Both the position numbers and the translations under genes were made by a program. 48,936 nt of DNA from an uncultured Pelagibacteraceae bacterium (GTDB lineage: Bacteria; Pseudomonadota; Alphaproteobacteria; Pelagibacterales; Pelagibacteraceae), in the NCBI GenBank assembly GCA_902592275.1, contig CACJDW010000009.1, positions 1 through 48,936 of the forward strand, in the 5' to 3' direction. Of this stretch, positions 15,947 to 25,032 are shown piece by piece; the stretch's first letter is position 1, and the number at the start of each line of letters is the position of its first letter. The notes below the pieces were generated by a model that searched no databases, was not told the DNA's origin, and saw only the letters and a program-made list of their open reading frames with translations.

Positions 15947-17533
15947 TTATTCTAAAATATTGTACATTTTATCTAGGTACTTATCAAAATTATTACTACT
16001 ATTCACTGAAGATTTATAAATTGGTTGTCTGGCTTGAGCAATGCTGACTGTTTTTATTGGTGTTTTGCTATTCTTATCTGGATTTAAGCATTTTTCATCC
16101 CAATTTAATTCACAAAAATTTAAAATTTTTTTAATTTCAGTCTCTTTATCCATTACGAGTTTTTCATATTCTACATCATGGATAAAGTCTGGAATTTTAT
16201 TTTTCCAAAATTTCATGATTTTAGAGTACAAATTATAATATTCAGCTATGTCTTCTGCTTTATTTGTCCAGTTCATCGTATTTGAGGCAAATGTATTTTT
16301 AAACAAAGATAAGCAATTATCTTTTCGGTTGCGATAACAATGTATAATTTTGCTGCTAGGGAAAAACAATTTTATAAAACCTATTAATCTAAAATTTTGA
16401 GGAGCTTTATCAGTAATTATATTTTCTTCAAAATTATACAATTTGAAATAATCTAAATATTCAGAAAATATTATATTTTTTGATAAATTTTGATTATCAA
16501 CAATTAGTTGCTTATTATATTTTGAGTCATTTACAAAATTATTTTTAAGCACTTGCTGCAGATAAATTAATTCACCAGCACCATAAACCTCACTGTGTGA
16601 TGATATAATTTGTTCCATCAGTGTTGTTCCTGATCTTGGCATGCCCAAAATAAATATAATTTTTTTTTTTTGTATTTCCTTATTTGATTTTGTAAGATCA
16701 ATCCCGTTAAATGTTTTTATAATATTATCAATAGCTTTTTTTTCAGCTTCTATATTTGAACCAAATTTGTCAAATTTTAGATTGTTAGCTTTTTCATAAA
16801 ATCGAAATGCGGTATTAAAATCTTTTATATCTTCATATGCTTTACCTAAAGCATAGGATAAATCAACTTTCTGTTCATAATCACTGCTACTGATTTGCTT
16901 GTAAATTTCCTCCATTTTTTCAATGTGGTCTAAACTTTCTTTATTTTCAGCAGCATATTTAAATAATGAACTTGTTAATTTGTGGGCTCCAACGTGATTT
17001 GGATCAATAGAAAATATTTCATCGATAGTTTGTTTTGTTTCTTCAATTTTATTTTCACTCTGATAAGCTACAGCTAAAGAAAATAAAAAAGTTACAATGC
17101 TGGACTGAGGTATATTTTTATTACTTTTTATTAGAAGAAGAGCTTTTTTATACAACATTATAGCTCCTTCATAATCATTAATTAAAGTTTTAAAATTAGC
17201 AAAATTATTATAAGCATTAATGTAATTTGGATTTATCTTTAAAATTTTCTCATATAGGGCGTTTGCTTGCTCCAGTTTACCTACAGCTTTTAGTGCGTTT
17301 GCATAATTATTCATTGCAGCAATATTATTAGGAGCGTGTCTTAATGCTTCGTTAAAAAATTTAAGTGAATTTTTATGTTGAGATAAACCCTGATAGGCCA
17401 TTCCTGTTAAATTCAACAAATAATCATTTTTTGGGATTTTCTTAAGTAATTTTAATGCTCCCTCAATTACCTTCCTATAGTTTTTCGAATTGAAATGATT
17501 TTTAAGAATTTTAATTTTTTCTACTAAATCCAT
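15947..17533 (-). CDS. TPR-repeat sulfotransferase-family protein
   Basis: The 528-aa protein has two parts. Residues ~1-260 carry tetratricopeptide repeats, for example YLLNLTGMAYQGLSQHKNSLKFF and its successors with ~34-residue spacing, and a break in the middle. Residues ~290-520 form a sulfotransferase domain with the PAPS 5'-phosphosulfate loop GMPRSGTTLMEQII (near 296) and later KIIHCYRNRKDNCLS, typical of the 3'-phosphate region. It probably transfers sulfate from PAPS to a protein or glycan; the acceptor is unknown. It is inserted between mnmE and rho, where many relatives have none. Confidence 0.82.
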   Translation of the reverse strand: MDLVEKIKILKNHFNSKNYRKVIEGALKLLKKIPKNDYLLNLTGMAYQGLSQHKNSLKFFNEALRHAPNNIAAMNNYANALKAVGKLEQANALYEKILKINPNYINAYNNFANFKTLINDYEGAIMLYKKALLLIKSNKNIPQSSIVTFLFSLAVAYQSENKIEETKQTIDEIFSIDPNHVGAHKLTSSLFKYAAENKESLDHIEKMEEIYKQISSSDYEQKVDLSYALGKAYEDIKDFNTAFRFYEKANNLKFDKFGSNIEAEKKAIDNIIKTFNGIDLTKSNKEIQKKKIIFILGMPRSGTTLMEQIISSHSEVYGAGELIYLQQVLKNNFVNDSKYNKQLIVDNQNLSKNIIFSEYLDYFKLYNFEENIITDKAPQNFRLIGFIKLFFPSSKIIHCYRNRKDNCLSLFKNTFASNTMNWTNKAEDIAEYYNLYSKIMKFWKNKIPDFIHDVEYEKLVMDKETEIKKILNFCELNWDEKCLNPDKNSKTPIKTVSIAQARQPIYKSSVNSSNNFDKYLDKMYNILE

Positions 17534-17565
17534 GAAAAAATATTTATTACAAATATCAACACTTC

Positions 17566-18834
17566 TTAAGATGGTTTGTTCATTGAATTAAAAAATTCAG
17601 CATTATTTTTAGTATCTTTAAGTTTAGAATTTATAAACTCAATAGCATCCATAGTTCCCATTGGAGCAATTATTCTTCTTAACACATTCATTTTTTGGAG
17701 ATCATTTTTGTCAAATAACAGTTCTTCTCTTCTTGTGCCTGATTTTGTGATATCAATTGCCGGATAAATTCTTTTATCTGCTATTTTTCTATCTAATATT
17801 GTTTCACTATTACCTGTTCCTTTAAATTCTTCAAATATGACTTCATCCATTCTGCTTCCAGTATCTATTAAAGCTGTAGATATAATTGTTAATGAGCCAC
17901 CTTCTTCAATATTTCTTGCTGCACCAAAAAATCTTTTTGGTCTTTGAAGTGCGTTAGCATCAACACCTCCGGTTAAAACTTTACCTGAACTTGGTATTAC
18001 TGCGTTATATGCTCTTCCTAATCTTGTTATCGAGTCTAATAATATAATGACATCTTTTTTGTGTTCAGTTAATCTTTTAGCTTTTTCAATAACCATTTCG
18101 GCTACTGCTACGTGCCTTTGTGCAGGTTCATCAAAAGTAGAACTAATTACTTCACCTTTCACAGTTCTTTGCATATCAGTTACTTCTTCTGGTCGCTCAT
18201 CAATCAGCAGCACCATAAGGTAACACTCTGGATAATTTTTAGCTATCGAGTTTGCGATGCTTTGTAAAATCATTGTTTTTCCTGCTTTTGGTGGTGATAT
18301 AATTATTGATCTTTGACCTTTTCCAATAGGGCTCACTAGATCAATTAATCTTGGAGTAAGATCTGCTTTTTTTTCAACTTTTGTAGTTTCAACCTCCATT
18401 ACCAGTTGTTTATCTGGATATAACGGCGTTAGGTTATCAAATGCAATTTTATGTCTAGCTTTTTCTGGTTCTTCAAAATTGATCTTGCTAACTTGTAATA
18501 ATGCAAAATATCTCTCTCCTTCTTTAGGGGCTCTTACTGGTCCTTCAACGGTATCTCCTGTTCTTAGTCCAAATTTTTTAATTTGGCTTGGGCTTACATA
18601 TATATCATCAGGTCCTGGTAAATAGTTTGATTCCATCGCTCTTAAAAAACCAAAACCATCTTGTAAAAGCTGCAGGACACCCACTCCTGTAATTTCTTCT
18701 TTTTCAGCAACTTTTTTAAGAATAGCAAAAAGTATTTCTTGTTTTCTTAATGTGCTGGCGTTTTCTATGCCAAGCTCTTCTGCTTGTGTAATGAGTTGTT
18801 CAGATGATTTTAATTTTAATTCTTGAATATTCAT
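17566..18834 (-). CDS. rho: transcription termination factor Rho
   Basis: Rho is the hexameric RNA helicase that ends untranslated transcripts. The 422-aa protein has the N-terminal RNA-binding OB fold ([20 protein letters not shown]), linker [12 protein letters not shown], Walker A SPPKAGKT near residue 180, Walker [18 protein letters not shown]-loop and R-loop sequences, and an ordinary C-terminus. It is likely important here because most convergent gene pairs have no room for intrinsic terminators. Its leader (18846-18861) contains a near-perfect inverted repeat TGATAAG-GA-CTTATCA of unknown role. Confidence 0.98.
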   Translation of the reverse strand: MNIQELKLKSSEQLITQAEELGIENASTLRKQEILFAILKKVAEKEEITGVGVLQLLQDGFGFLRAMESNYLPGPDDIYVSPSQIKKFGLRTGDTVEGPVRAPKEGERYFALLQVSKINFEEPEKARHKIAFDNLTPLYPDKQLVMEVETTKVEKKADLTPRLIDLVSPIGKGQRSIIISPPKAGKTMILQSIANSIAKNYPECYLMVLLIDERPEEVTDMQRTVKGEVISSTFDEPAQRHVAVAEMVIEKAKRLTEHKKDVIILLDSITRLGRAYNAVIPSSGKVLTGGVDANALQRPKRFFGAARNIEEGGSLTIISTALIDTGSRMDEVIFEEFKGTGNSETILDRKIADKRIYPAIDITKSGTRREELLFDKNDLQKMNVLRRIIAPMGTMDAIEFINSKLKDTKNNAEFFNSMNKPS

Positions 18835-18900
18835 GATTAATTTTTTGATAAGGACTTATCAGAAACTTATAATATATATATTGCTGATTTTATTTCAACC

Positions 18901-19335
18901 CTAGATTGGCTTAAAAATAGCTAAAAATACAACAATAATTAAGATAACCGTGGGTATTTCATTAATAATTCTAAAGAATTTTGCAGATCTTGTGTTTGTA
19001 GAATTTTTTAGGGCAACAAGACATTTTCCTAAATAATCATTGTATGCTGATAAAAATATCACCAAAACAATCTTTGTTTGAAACCATAATTGAGAGAAAA
19101 TCTCTATTCCATTCAAATAAATTAAGGCTAATCCGAAAACCCACGTAAAAATCATTGCAGGTCGCATAATGTAAAAAAATAATCTTTTTTCCATCACCTC
19201 AAATATATCGGTTGCTTCTTTTTTCTCTTTATTTTCAACATGGTAAACAAAAATTCTAGGAAGGTATAAGAGACCAGCCATCCAAGAAACAGCTGCAATT
19301 AAATGTAAAGATTTAAATAATAAATATGAATTCAT
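18901..19335 (-). CDS. hemJ: protoporphyrinogen IX oxidase HemJ
   Basis: HemJ is the membrane-bound protoporphyrinogen oxidase used when HemG and HemY are absent. The 144-aa protein has four membrane segments, beginning with YLLFKSLHLIAAVSWMAGLLYLP-like helix 1 (conserved His11 and Trp), the RIFVYHVE segment, and KIVLVIFLSAYNDYLG. Position immediately after hemE and hemH in a heme cluster supports the role; the substrate is made by the late heme pathway. It is separated from hemH by three bases. Confidence 0.9.
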   Translation of the reverse strand: MNSYLLFKSLHLIAAVSWMAGLLYLPRIFVYHVENKEKKEATDIFEVMEKRLFFYIMRPAMIFTWVFGLALIYLNGIEIFSQLWFQTKIVLVIFLSAYNDYLGKCLVALKNSTNTRSAKFFRIINEIPTVILIIVVFLAIFKPI

Positions 19336-19338
19336 ATA

Positions 19339-20334
19339 TCAAATATTTTTTTCAATTAAGGACTTTAGTAAAACGACATGATCATTATTATCATTTAAAC
19401 AGGGGACAATATCAAAATTTTCTCCCCCTGAACTTAAAAAACTTTCTTTGGCTTGAATTTGTATTTCCTCTAAAGTCTCTACACAATCGGATGCAAAGCC
19501 TGGACAGATTGTGAGGACATTTTTGATACCCTCATTGGGCAAACTTTCTAAAGTCTTATCAGTATATGGTTGAAGCCATTCTTGTGGACCAAATCTTGAC
19601 TGAAATGTAGTTTTAATTTTAATTGAATTAAATTTTTCTGAAATCAACCTTGTAGTTTTATGACAATAGCAATGATAAGGATCACCTTTGTCAAAATATT
19701 TTTTTGGTATTCCATGATAAGATGCAATGATAAGATCTGGTTTCCAACTGATTTCATTTATTTTTTTATTAATAGAATTAACAAGTGCATCAATGTAAAG
19801 CGGATCAGATTCATAGTGAGGAATTATTTTTAAAGAGGGTTGCCATCTTATTTTCATTAAAGTTCTGTATACCTCATCACACACTGTTGCCGTTGTAGCA
19901 GCCGCATATTGTGGATAAAGAGGAAGTACCACCAAGTTTTCACAGCCCATTTTGTGTAATTTATGAATCTTGCTATTAATGCTAGGATTTCCGTATCTCA
20001 TTGCGAAATCTATAACTATGTTTTCTTTTGAAAATGAACTTGAGATTTTTTCAGCTTGTTTTTGGGTATAATAAAGCAGAGGTGACATATTCTTATCATT
20101 CATCCAAATTTCTTTATAAGCTTTAGCAGTTTTAGAAGGCCTAAAATTTAAGATAAACAAATTTAAGATTATTTGCCAAATTATAGGATTTACTTCGATA
20201 ACTCTTCTGTCGGAAAGAAACTCTCTTAAATATTTTCTGATATCAAACCAATTAGTGGAGTCGGGTGTGCCTAAATTAATTATAAGTACACCTGTTTTGC
20301 CATATTTTATAGGTGGATGATTTTTTTCAATCAT
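19339..20334 (-). CDS. hemH: ferrochelatase
   Basis: HemH inserts Fe2+ into protoporphyrin IX, the last step of heme b synthesis. The 331-aa protein has the start GKTGVLIINLGTPDS, a YGNPSI segment, the catalytic His207 in ASYHGIPKKYF, a short CYCHKTT motif and the C-terminal CVETLEEI with the metal-binding acidic residue. The start overlaps hemE by four bases (ATGA-type), suggesting coupled translation. Confidence 0.96.
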   Translation of the reverse strand: MIEKNHPPIKYGKTGVLIINLGTPDSTNWFDIRKYLREFLSDRRVIEVNPIIWQIILNLFILNFRPSKTAKAYKEIWMNDKNMSPLLYYTQKQAEKISSSFSKENIVIDFAMRYGNPSINSKIHKLHKMGCENLVVLPLYPQYAAATTATVCDEVYRTLMKIRWQPSLKIIPHYESDPLYIDALVNSINKKINEISWKPDLIIASYHGIPKKYFDKGDPYHCYCHKTTRLISEKFNSIKIKTTFQSRFGPQEWLQPYTDKTLESLPNEGIKNVLTICPGFASDCVETLEEIQIQAKESFLSSGGENFDIVPCLNDNNDHVVLLKSLIEKNI

Positions 20335-21335
20335 TTGAAATCTTTTACAATTTTAATTAAGTTTTCAACCATTTCCGGGTTTGTTTCGGGTAAAATGCCA
20401 TGACCAAGGTTAAATATATATGGATGATCACGAAAAATTTCCAAGTACTTGGTTGTTTCTTTTTTTAATGTTTCTTTATCTGTCAATAAAATTTTAGGGT
20501 CTAAACCGCCTTGGATTGGTATTTTTATATCTCTGAGTATCTTTTTTGGATCAATATTATAGTCGATACTAACGGCGTCAGGTTTAACAATATCACAAAA
20601 TTCTTTGTAATTTTTTATTTCTCTAGGAAAACATATCACCGGGACATTTAAAGATTTTACATAATTTACTAAATTTAAAGTTGGAGTATAAACAAAGTTA
20701 GGTAAGTCTTTTTCTTCTAATAAGCCTGCCCAGCTATCAAAAATTTGAATTACATTTGCACCATTATCAATTTGATTTTTAATATGAACTTTCAAGAATT
20801 TTTCAATAATTAATAAAATTCTATTTATTAAAAATTCATCTTTAAAAAAATCTTTCTTCAAGCTTTTTTTAGGTGATTGTTGATTGATCATATAAACTAA
20901 TAATGTCCATGGAGCACCAACAAAGCCGATGGTATTTTTATTATTTAAAGCAGTATCTGAACTAACTTTTCTTATTGCCTTATAAACAGAATGTATTTTT
21001 TCGACGAAGTCTATTTCATCAATCTTAGTAATTTCATTTAGATTTAATTCACCTAATTTTGGCCCAAAATTTTTTTCAAATTCTACTTTTTGACCTAATC
21101 CATATGGAAGCATTAAAATATCTGAAAATATTATTGCAGCATCTAGATCAAATCTTTTTAACGGTTGCAGGGTTATCTCTGAAGATAAATTATCATTTAA
21201 ACAAAGATTGATAAAATTAGGGTTTACTTTTCTAATTTCTCTAAATTCTGGAAGATACCTTCCTGCTTGCCTCATAATCCATATAGGATTCGCTGAAGTA
21301 TCTTTACTTGTAATTATTCTATTTAAAGGTTTCAT
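20331..21335 (-). CDS. hemE: uroporphyrinogen decarboxylase
   Basis: HemE removes four acetate carboxyls from uroporphyrinogen III to make coproporphyrinogen III. The 334-aa protein starts with the expected PIWIMRQAGRYLPEFRE motif, with active-site Arg residues and an Asp in IIFSDILMLPYGLG, and ends with FNLGHGILPETNPE. It is the first gene of the hemE-hemH-hemJ(-rho) set. In Caulobacter hemE lies next to the chromosomal origin, which supports the origin assignment of the 266-base region upstream. Confidence 0.97.
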   Translation of the reverse strand: MKPLNRIITSKDTSANPIWIMRQAGRYLPEFREIRKVNPNFINLCLNDNLSSEITLQPLKRFDLDAAIIFSDILMLPYGLGQKVEFEKNFGPKLGELNLNEITKIDEIDFVEKIHSVYKAIRKVSSDTALNNKNTIGFVGAPWTLLVYMINQQSPKKSLKKDFFKDEFLINRILLIIEKFLKVHIKNQIDNGANVIQIFDSWAGLLEEKDLPNFVYTPTLNLVNYVKSLNVPVICFPREIKNYKEFCDIVKPDAVSIDYNIDPKKILRDIKIPIQGGLDPKILLTDKETLKKETTKYLEIFRDHPYIFNLGHGILPETNPEMVENLIKIVKDFK

Positions 21336-21373
21336 AAATAAGTAATATTAATTATTGTAGTTGTAATATATCT

Positions 21374-21382
21374 TGTGAATAA
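21374..21382 (-). promoter_or_regulatory. DnaA box candidate (TGTGAATAA)
   Basis: The plus strand reads TGTGAATAA, one mismatch from TGTGGATAA, the reverse complement of the consensus TTATCCACA. It is in the hemE/ppsR gap assigned as oriC. Confidence 0.55.
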
Positions 21383-21406
21383 AGGTGATTATTTTTTATA
21401 AACATT

Positions 21407-21415
21407 ATATCCACA
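21407..21415 (+). promoter_or_regulatory. DnaA box candidate (ATATCCACA)
   Basis: ATATCCACA differs from the DnaA consensus TTATCCACA at the first base only. With the box 33 bases away and in opposite orientation it forms a pair within the predicted origin. Confidence 0.6.
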
Positions 21416-21601
21416 TTTTATCATTACTTTATGTGACTAAAATTGTTTAAAATGAAGCTTTTTTTATCATATTAATTTTTGTGGATTGTTTACCCTATTT
21501 ATTATTAATGTTAATAAATAGCAGTTTATACAAGGTAAATTTATTAAATTTTAAATTGTGTAATTTAACTGAAATAATACAAATTTATTAACAATTTATC
21601 C

Positions 21602-22429
21602 ATGAGTAATACATATCAAATATATTTAATTTCTGACTCTACTGGCGAAACTTTAGATAGAATATTTTTAGCACTCAAGGCGCAATTTTTAAATATAGAA
21701 TATAAAGTTCATTCTTATTCTTTTACAAGAACAGAGAACCAAATTTTAAAAATTTTAGAAAATGCAGAAAAAAATTCAAACGCAATAATTTTATATACTA
21801 TTGTAGACAATAATTTGGCTAAATATTTAGCAAATGTAAGTGATGAAAAAAAAATTCCATGTTTTGGGGTTCTTGGAAACTTAATTTTAAATTTTTCAAA
21901 AATTCTTAATCAAAAAGCAACTCACGAGCCAAGTGGGCAGCATATATTAAATGAAGAATATTACGATAGAATAGAAGCAATTCAATTTACAATGAATCAT
22001 GATGATGGAAATTTAATAAATGAAGTACATAAATCTGATATTATTCTTATAGGAGTAAGTAGAACGAGCAAAACTCCCACATCTATCTATTTGGCCAATA
22101 AAGGATTTAAGACCTCAAATATTCCTTTAGTAAATGAAAATTCATTGCCCGAAACCCTTAAAAAAAATCCCAGAATAACTTGTGTAGTAGGACTAAGCAC
22201 CGAACCAGAAAGACTGTCTGACCTAAGAAAAAATAGAATGAACTCTTTAAAAGAGACAGAAAACACTCAATATACAGATTTAGAGAATATTAAAAAAGAA
22301 GTATTAGAAGCTAAAAAAACATTTCAAAAATATAAGTGGCCTCTTATTGATGTAACAAGAAAATCTGTAGAGGAAACAGCCGCTTCTATAATTAAAATCC
22401 ACGAAATATACTTAAATAATGCTAGATAG
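21602..22429 (+). CDS. ppsR: pyruvate phosphate dikinase / PEP synthase regulatory protein (DUF299)
   Basis: The family is a bifunctional ADP-dependent kinase and Pi-dependent pyrophosphorylase that switches PEP synthase or pyruvate phosphate dikinase off and on. The 275-aa protein begins with IYLISDSTGETLDR and has the P-loop GVSRTSKTPTS around residue 155, followed by IYLANKG, and the C-terminal WPLIDVTRKSVEETAA. All are diagnostic for DUF299. Which target enzyme it controls cannot be told. Its homologue lies beside the origin in Caulobacter and Rickettsia. The TTATCCATG-like DnaA box overlaps its start. Confidence 0.93.
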   Translation: MSNTYQIYLISDSTGETLDRIFLALKAQFLNIEYKVHSYSFTRTENQILKILENAEKNSNAIILYTIVDNNLAKYLANVSDEKKIPCFGVLGNLILNFSKILNQKATHEPSGQHILNEEYYDRIEAIQFTMNHDDGNLINEVHKSDIILIGVSRTSKTPTSIYLANKGFKTSNIPLVNENSLPETLKKNPRITCVVGLSTEPERLSDLRKNRMNSLKETENTQYTDLENIKKEVLEAKKTFQKYKWPLIDVTRKSVEETAASIIKIHEIYLNNAR

Positions 22430-23009
22430 AATTATTCTTGCTTCAAAGAGCAAGGTTAGAAAAGAAATTTTAGATAAAAATAATGTTAAAAGTGTTGTTA
22501 TGCCATCAAATGTTGATGAAGATGTTGTTAAATTAAGTTTGTTAAAAGAAAAAGCGAGTCCAGAGATTATATCAAAAAATTTAGCAGAAATAAAAGCAAA
22601 CAAGATAAGCTTAAAAAAAACAAACGAAATAGTTTTAGGAGCAGACAGTGTAATAGATTTAAACGGTGAATTAATATCAAAGCCAAAAAACAGAGAAGAG
22701 GCCATGACAATATTAAAGAAGCTTAATGGCAAATCACATCATTTAATTAGCTCTGTATGTATCTCAAAAAATGGGTCAATGGTTTGGAACTATACTGACA
22801 AAGCCACATTAAAAATGAAAAATTTTTCTGAAGATGAATTAAAAAAATATTTATCCAAAATATCTGATCAGGCTCTTTATGCTTATAATGTTTATCAAAT
22901 AGAAGGAGAAGGAAAAAACTTATTTGAAAGCATAATTGGCGATGAAGATACTATAATGGGATTGCCAATTAAGAAAATTAAGAAATATTTAGAGATTTAT
23001 GACAACTAA
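22419..23009 (+). CDS. maf: Maf-family nucleoside triphosphate pyrophosphatase
   Basis: Maf proteins hydrolyse non-canonical or excess nucleoside triphosphates to monophosphates and may restrain division. The 196-aa protein has the N-terminal ILASKSKVRKEIL (family S-x-x-R motif), GADSVIDLNGELISKPKN with the conserved Asp and Lys, and LNGKSHHLISSVC. It overlaps the preceding gene by 11 bases in another frame and is overlapped by aroE by 11 bases, consistent with a compact operon. Whether it prefers dTTP/UTP or m7GTP was not determined. Confidence 0.92.
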   Translation: MLDRIILASKSKVRKEILDKNNVKSVVMPSNVDEDVVKLSLLKEKASPEIISKNLAEIKANKISLKKTNEIVLGADSVIDLNGELISKPKNREEAMTILKKLNGKSHHLISSVCISKNGSMVWNYTDKATLKMKNFSEDELKKYLSKISDQALYAYNVYQIEGEGKNLFESIIGDEDTIMGLPIKKIKKYLEIYDN

Positions 23010-23805
23010 AATAAAAAAATATTTTGTTATAGGAAACCCAATTGATCATTCTTTGTCCCCCAAACTACACAACTACTGGTTAAAAGAAAATAATATTAAC
23101 GCTTTATATGATAAAATTAAACTTAATGAAAATGATCTAGAGAACTTTATCAAAGATATAAGGCAACAAAAAATCACTGGTTGTAATGTTACAGTTCCAT
23201 TTAAACAAGCAGTAATACCTTTCTTAGATAAATTAAGCCTAGAGGCAAAGCAAACTCAGTCAGTAAATACAATAATTTTTAAAGATGGTAGTTTAGTAGG
23301 ACATAATACCGACATTGTTGGATTTGCTAAAGCAATTCAAGGTTTAAGTTTTAACTTGAGAGGAAAGAAAGTTTTAATTTTAGGTGCAGGAGGGGTAGTT
23401 CCATCAATTATTTTTGCTTTAAATAAAATGGGTGTCTCCAAGATAATAGTTAGCAATAGAACCAAACAAAAAGCAGAAAAATTGAAAAACTTATTTGAAA
23501 ATTTAAAAACTATAGAGTGGGGAAATATAGAATATTTTGATATGATAATTAACGCTACAAGCTTAGGGCTAAATAAAGAAAAAATAAACTTAGATTTTTC
23601 AAATGCAGGAAAAAATAAGTTATTTTATGATGTAATTTACAATCCTGCTGAAACTAATTTCTTAAAAAATGCTAAAAAAAACGGCAATCTTATAGAAAAT
23701 GGGAAATTAATGTTTGTTTATCAGGCCCTAGAAGCATTCAAGTTATGGCATGAAGTAGAACCAAAAATTAGTAATGAGATTTTTAAACTTTTAGAAAATG
23801 ATTAA
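22999..23805 (+). CDS. aroE: shikimate dehydrogenase
   Basis: AroE reduces dehydroshikimate to shikimate with NADPH in aromatic amino-acid synthesis. The 268-aa protein has LSPKLHNYWL (shikimate-binding Ser), the catalytic lysine in NVTVPFKQ, the GHNTDIVGF segment with the catalytic Asp, and a Rossmann loop GAGGVVPS followed by VSNRTKQKAE, the NADP-binding region with a basic residue. The C-terminal YQALEAFKLWHE is typical. It overlaps maf and coaE. Confidence 0.96.
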   Translation: MTTKIKKYFVIGNPIDHSLSPKLHNYWLKENNINALYDKIKLNENDLENFIKDIRQQKITGCNVTVPFKQAVIPFLDKLSLEAKQTQSVNTIIFKDGSLVGHNTDIVGFAKAIQGLSFNLRGKKVLILGAGGVVPSIIFALNKMGVSKIIVSNRTKQKAEKLKNLFENLKTIEWGNIEYFDMIINATSLGLNKEKINLDFSNAGKNKLFYDVIYNPAETNFLKNAKKNGNLIENGKLMFVYQALEAFKLWHEVEPKISNEIFKLLEND

Positions 23806-24370
23806 AATAGGAATTTTAGGAGATATAGGATCCGGAAAAAGTTTTGTTGCAAAAGCATTTGGATATCCCGTATTTAATGCTGATGAAGAGGTATCTAAGT
23901 TGTACCAGAAAGATAGAAGAGTTTATTTAAAATTAAAAAAAAAACTTCCAAATCACATTTCAACTTTTCCAATTAAAAAAAAAGAAATTTCCAAAGCAAT
24001 AATTTCAAAAAAAACAAATTTAAAAAAAATTATTAAAATTGTTCATATAGAAATTAGAAAAAAAATGAAACTTTTTATTAATAAAAATAAAAATAAAAAA
24101 ATAGTAATACTAGATATTCCTTTACTTTTAGAAAATAAACTTAACCAAAAAAAGGATATATTAATCTTCGTTGATTCAAAAAAATCTCAAATTTTAAAAA
24201 GAATTAAAAAAAGAAAAAATTTTAATAATGAGTTATTTAAATTATTTAAAAAAATTCAACTGCCACTTGATTATAAAAAGAATAAGTCTGATTTCATTAT
24301 TAAAAATGATTTTACTAAAAAAACATTAAAAAAAAGTGTAAAATTAATTCTAAATAAGATCCTTAAATGA
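23798..24370 (+). CDS. coaE: dephospho-CoA kinase
   Basis: CoaE adds the 3'-phosphate in the last step of coenzyme A synthesis. The 190-aa protein has the P-loop GDIGSGKSFVAKAF near the N-terminus, then FNADEEV with the catalytic/base Asp, and a lid region. Much of the middle is unusually rich in lysine and asparagine, reflecting the AT bias. It overlaps aroE by eight bases and dnaQ by four (ATGA). A lower-similarity kinase of the same fold cannot be excluded, but the aroE-coaE-dnaQ order is standard. Confidence 0.9.
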   Translation: MIKIGILGDIGSGKSFVAKAFGYPVFNADEEVSKLYQKDRRVYLKLKKKLPNHISTFPIKKKEISKAIISKKTNLKKIIKIVHIEIRKKMKLFINKNKNKKIVILDIPLLLENKLNQKKDILIFVDSKKSQILKRIKKRKNFNNELFKLFKKIQLPLDYKKNKSDFIIKNDFTKKTLKKSVKLILNKILK

Positions 24371-25032
24371 AAGAAATAGTTCTTGATACAGAAACTACCG
24401 GAATATCTGTGAAAGAGGGTCACAGAATCGTTGAAATTGGATGCATAGAATTAGAAAATCTAATCCCAACAAAAAATAAATTTCATTGCTATCTTAACCC
24501 AGAGAGAAAAGTTTCTGAGAAAGCCTTAGAAATTCACGGTTATACAGATGAGTTCTTAATTGATAAGAAAAAATTTAATGAAGTTGTTGAAGATTTTTTA
24601 TCTTTTATTAATGGAAAAAGATTAATTATTCATAATGCTGAGTTCGACCTTGCACATTTAAATAATGAACTTGGATTGATTGGTAAAGATAAGATAAATA
24701 ATGAAATTATTGATACTCTTAGTCTTTCTAGGGAAAAATTCCCAGGATCCTCAGTAAGTTTGGATTCATTATGTAAAAGATATGGAATAGATAATTCAAG
24801 AAGAAAACAACATACTGCTCTGATTGATTGCGATCTTTTAGCAAGAGTATATATCAATTTAATTGATCAGAAAGAACCTACACTAAATTTTTTAGAGGAG
24901 AATATTAAAGATCTAGCAAACAATGCTGCAAACGTTTCATATTATAAAAAAATTGTTTTGCCAACAAAAGAAGAAATTGAAAAACATAAAAATTATTTAA
25001 AAAATTCTTTAAAAAAAAATTATTTTAATTAA
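24367..25032 (+). CDS. dnaQ: DNA polymerase III epsilon subunit (3'-5' proofreading exonuclease)
   Basis: DnaQ gives the replicase its proofreading. The 221-aa protein has all three exonuclease motifs: Exo I DTETTG (residues 7-12, catalytic Asp7 and Glu9), Exo II HNAEFDLAHLNNE, and Exo III HTALIDCDLLARVY with His and Asp. The C-terminal ~40 residues should bind the alpha subunit. It closes the plus-strand group beside the origin, and its end overlaps secB by eight bases on the other strand. Confidence 0.96.
   Translation: MKEIVLDTETTGISVKEGHRIVEIGCIELENLIPTKNKFHCYLNPERKVSEKALEIHGYTDEFLIDKKKFNEVVEDFLSFINGKRLIIHNAEFDLAHLNNELGLIGKDKINNEIIDTLSLSREKFPGSSVSLDSLCKRYGIDNSRRKQHTALIDCDLLARVYINLIDQKEPTLNFLEENIKDLANNAANVSYYKKIVLPTKEEIEKHKNYLKNSLKKNYFN

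Larger units (their letters stand above)
21336..21601. other. oriC: putative chromosomal replication origin (oriC)
   Basis: This 266-base, very AT-rich gap between divergent hemE and the DUF299 gene is the position of the Caulobacter origin and of a conserved origin neighbourhood in Rickettsia. It contains two 8/9 DnaA-box matches (21374-21382 and 21407-21415) and weaker 7/9 matches at 21432-21440, 21480-21488 and 21596-21604. Bases 21541-21600 are almost pure A/T and suit an unwinding element. Ten genes to the left all run minus and five to the right all run plus, as expected around an origin, and parS is about 9 kb away. CtrA-type TTAA-N7-TTAA was not found. Confidence 0.75.

Noticed and set aside
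18846..18861. Inverted repeat TGATAAG-GA-CTTATCA in the rho leader as a terminator or operator
   Set aside because: The loop is too short for a strong RNA hairpin unless the stem is shortened, no T tract follows, and no regulator is recognisable. I mention it only as a leader feature.
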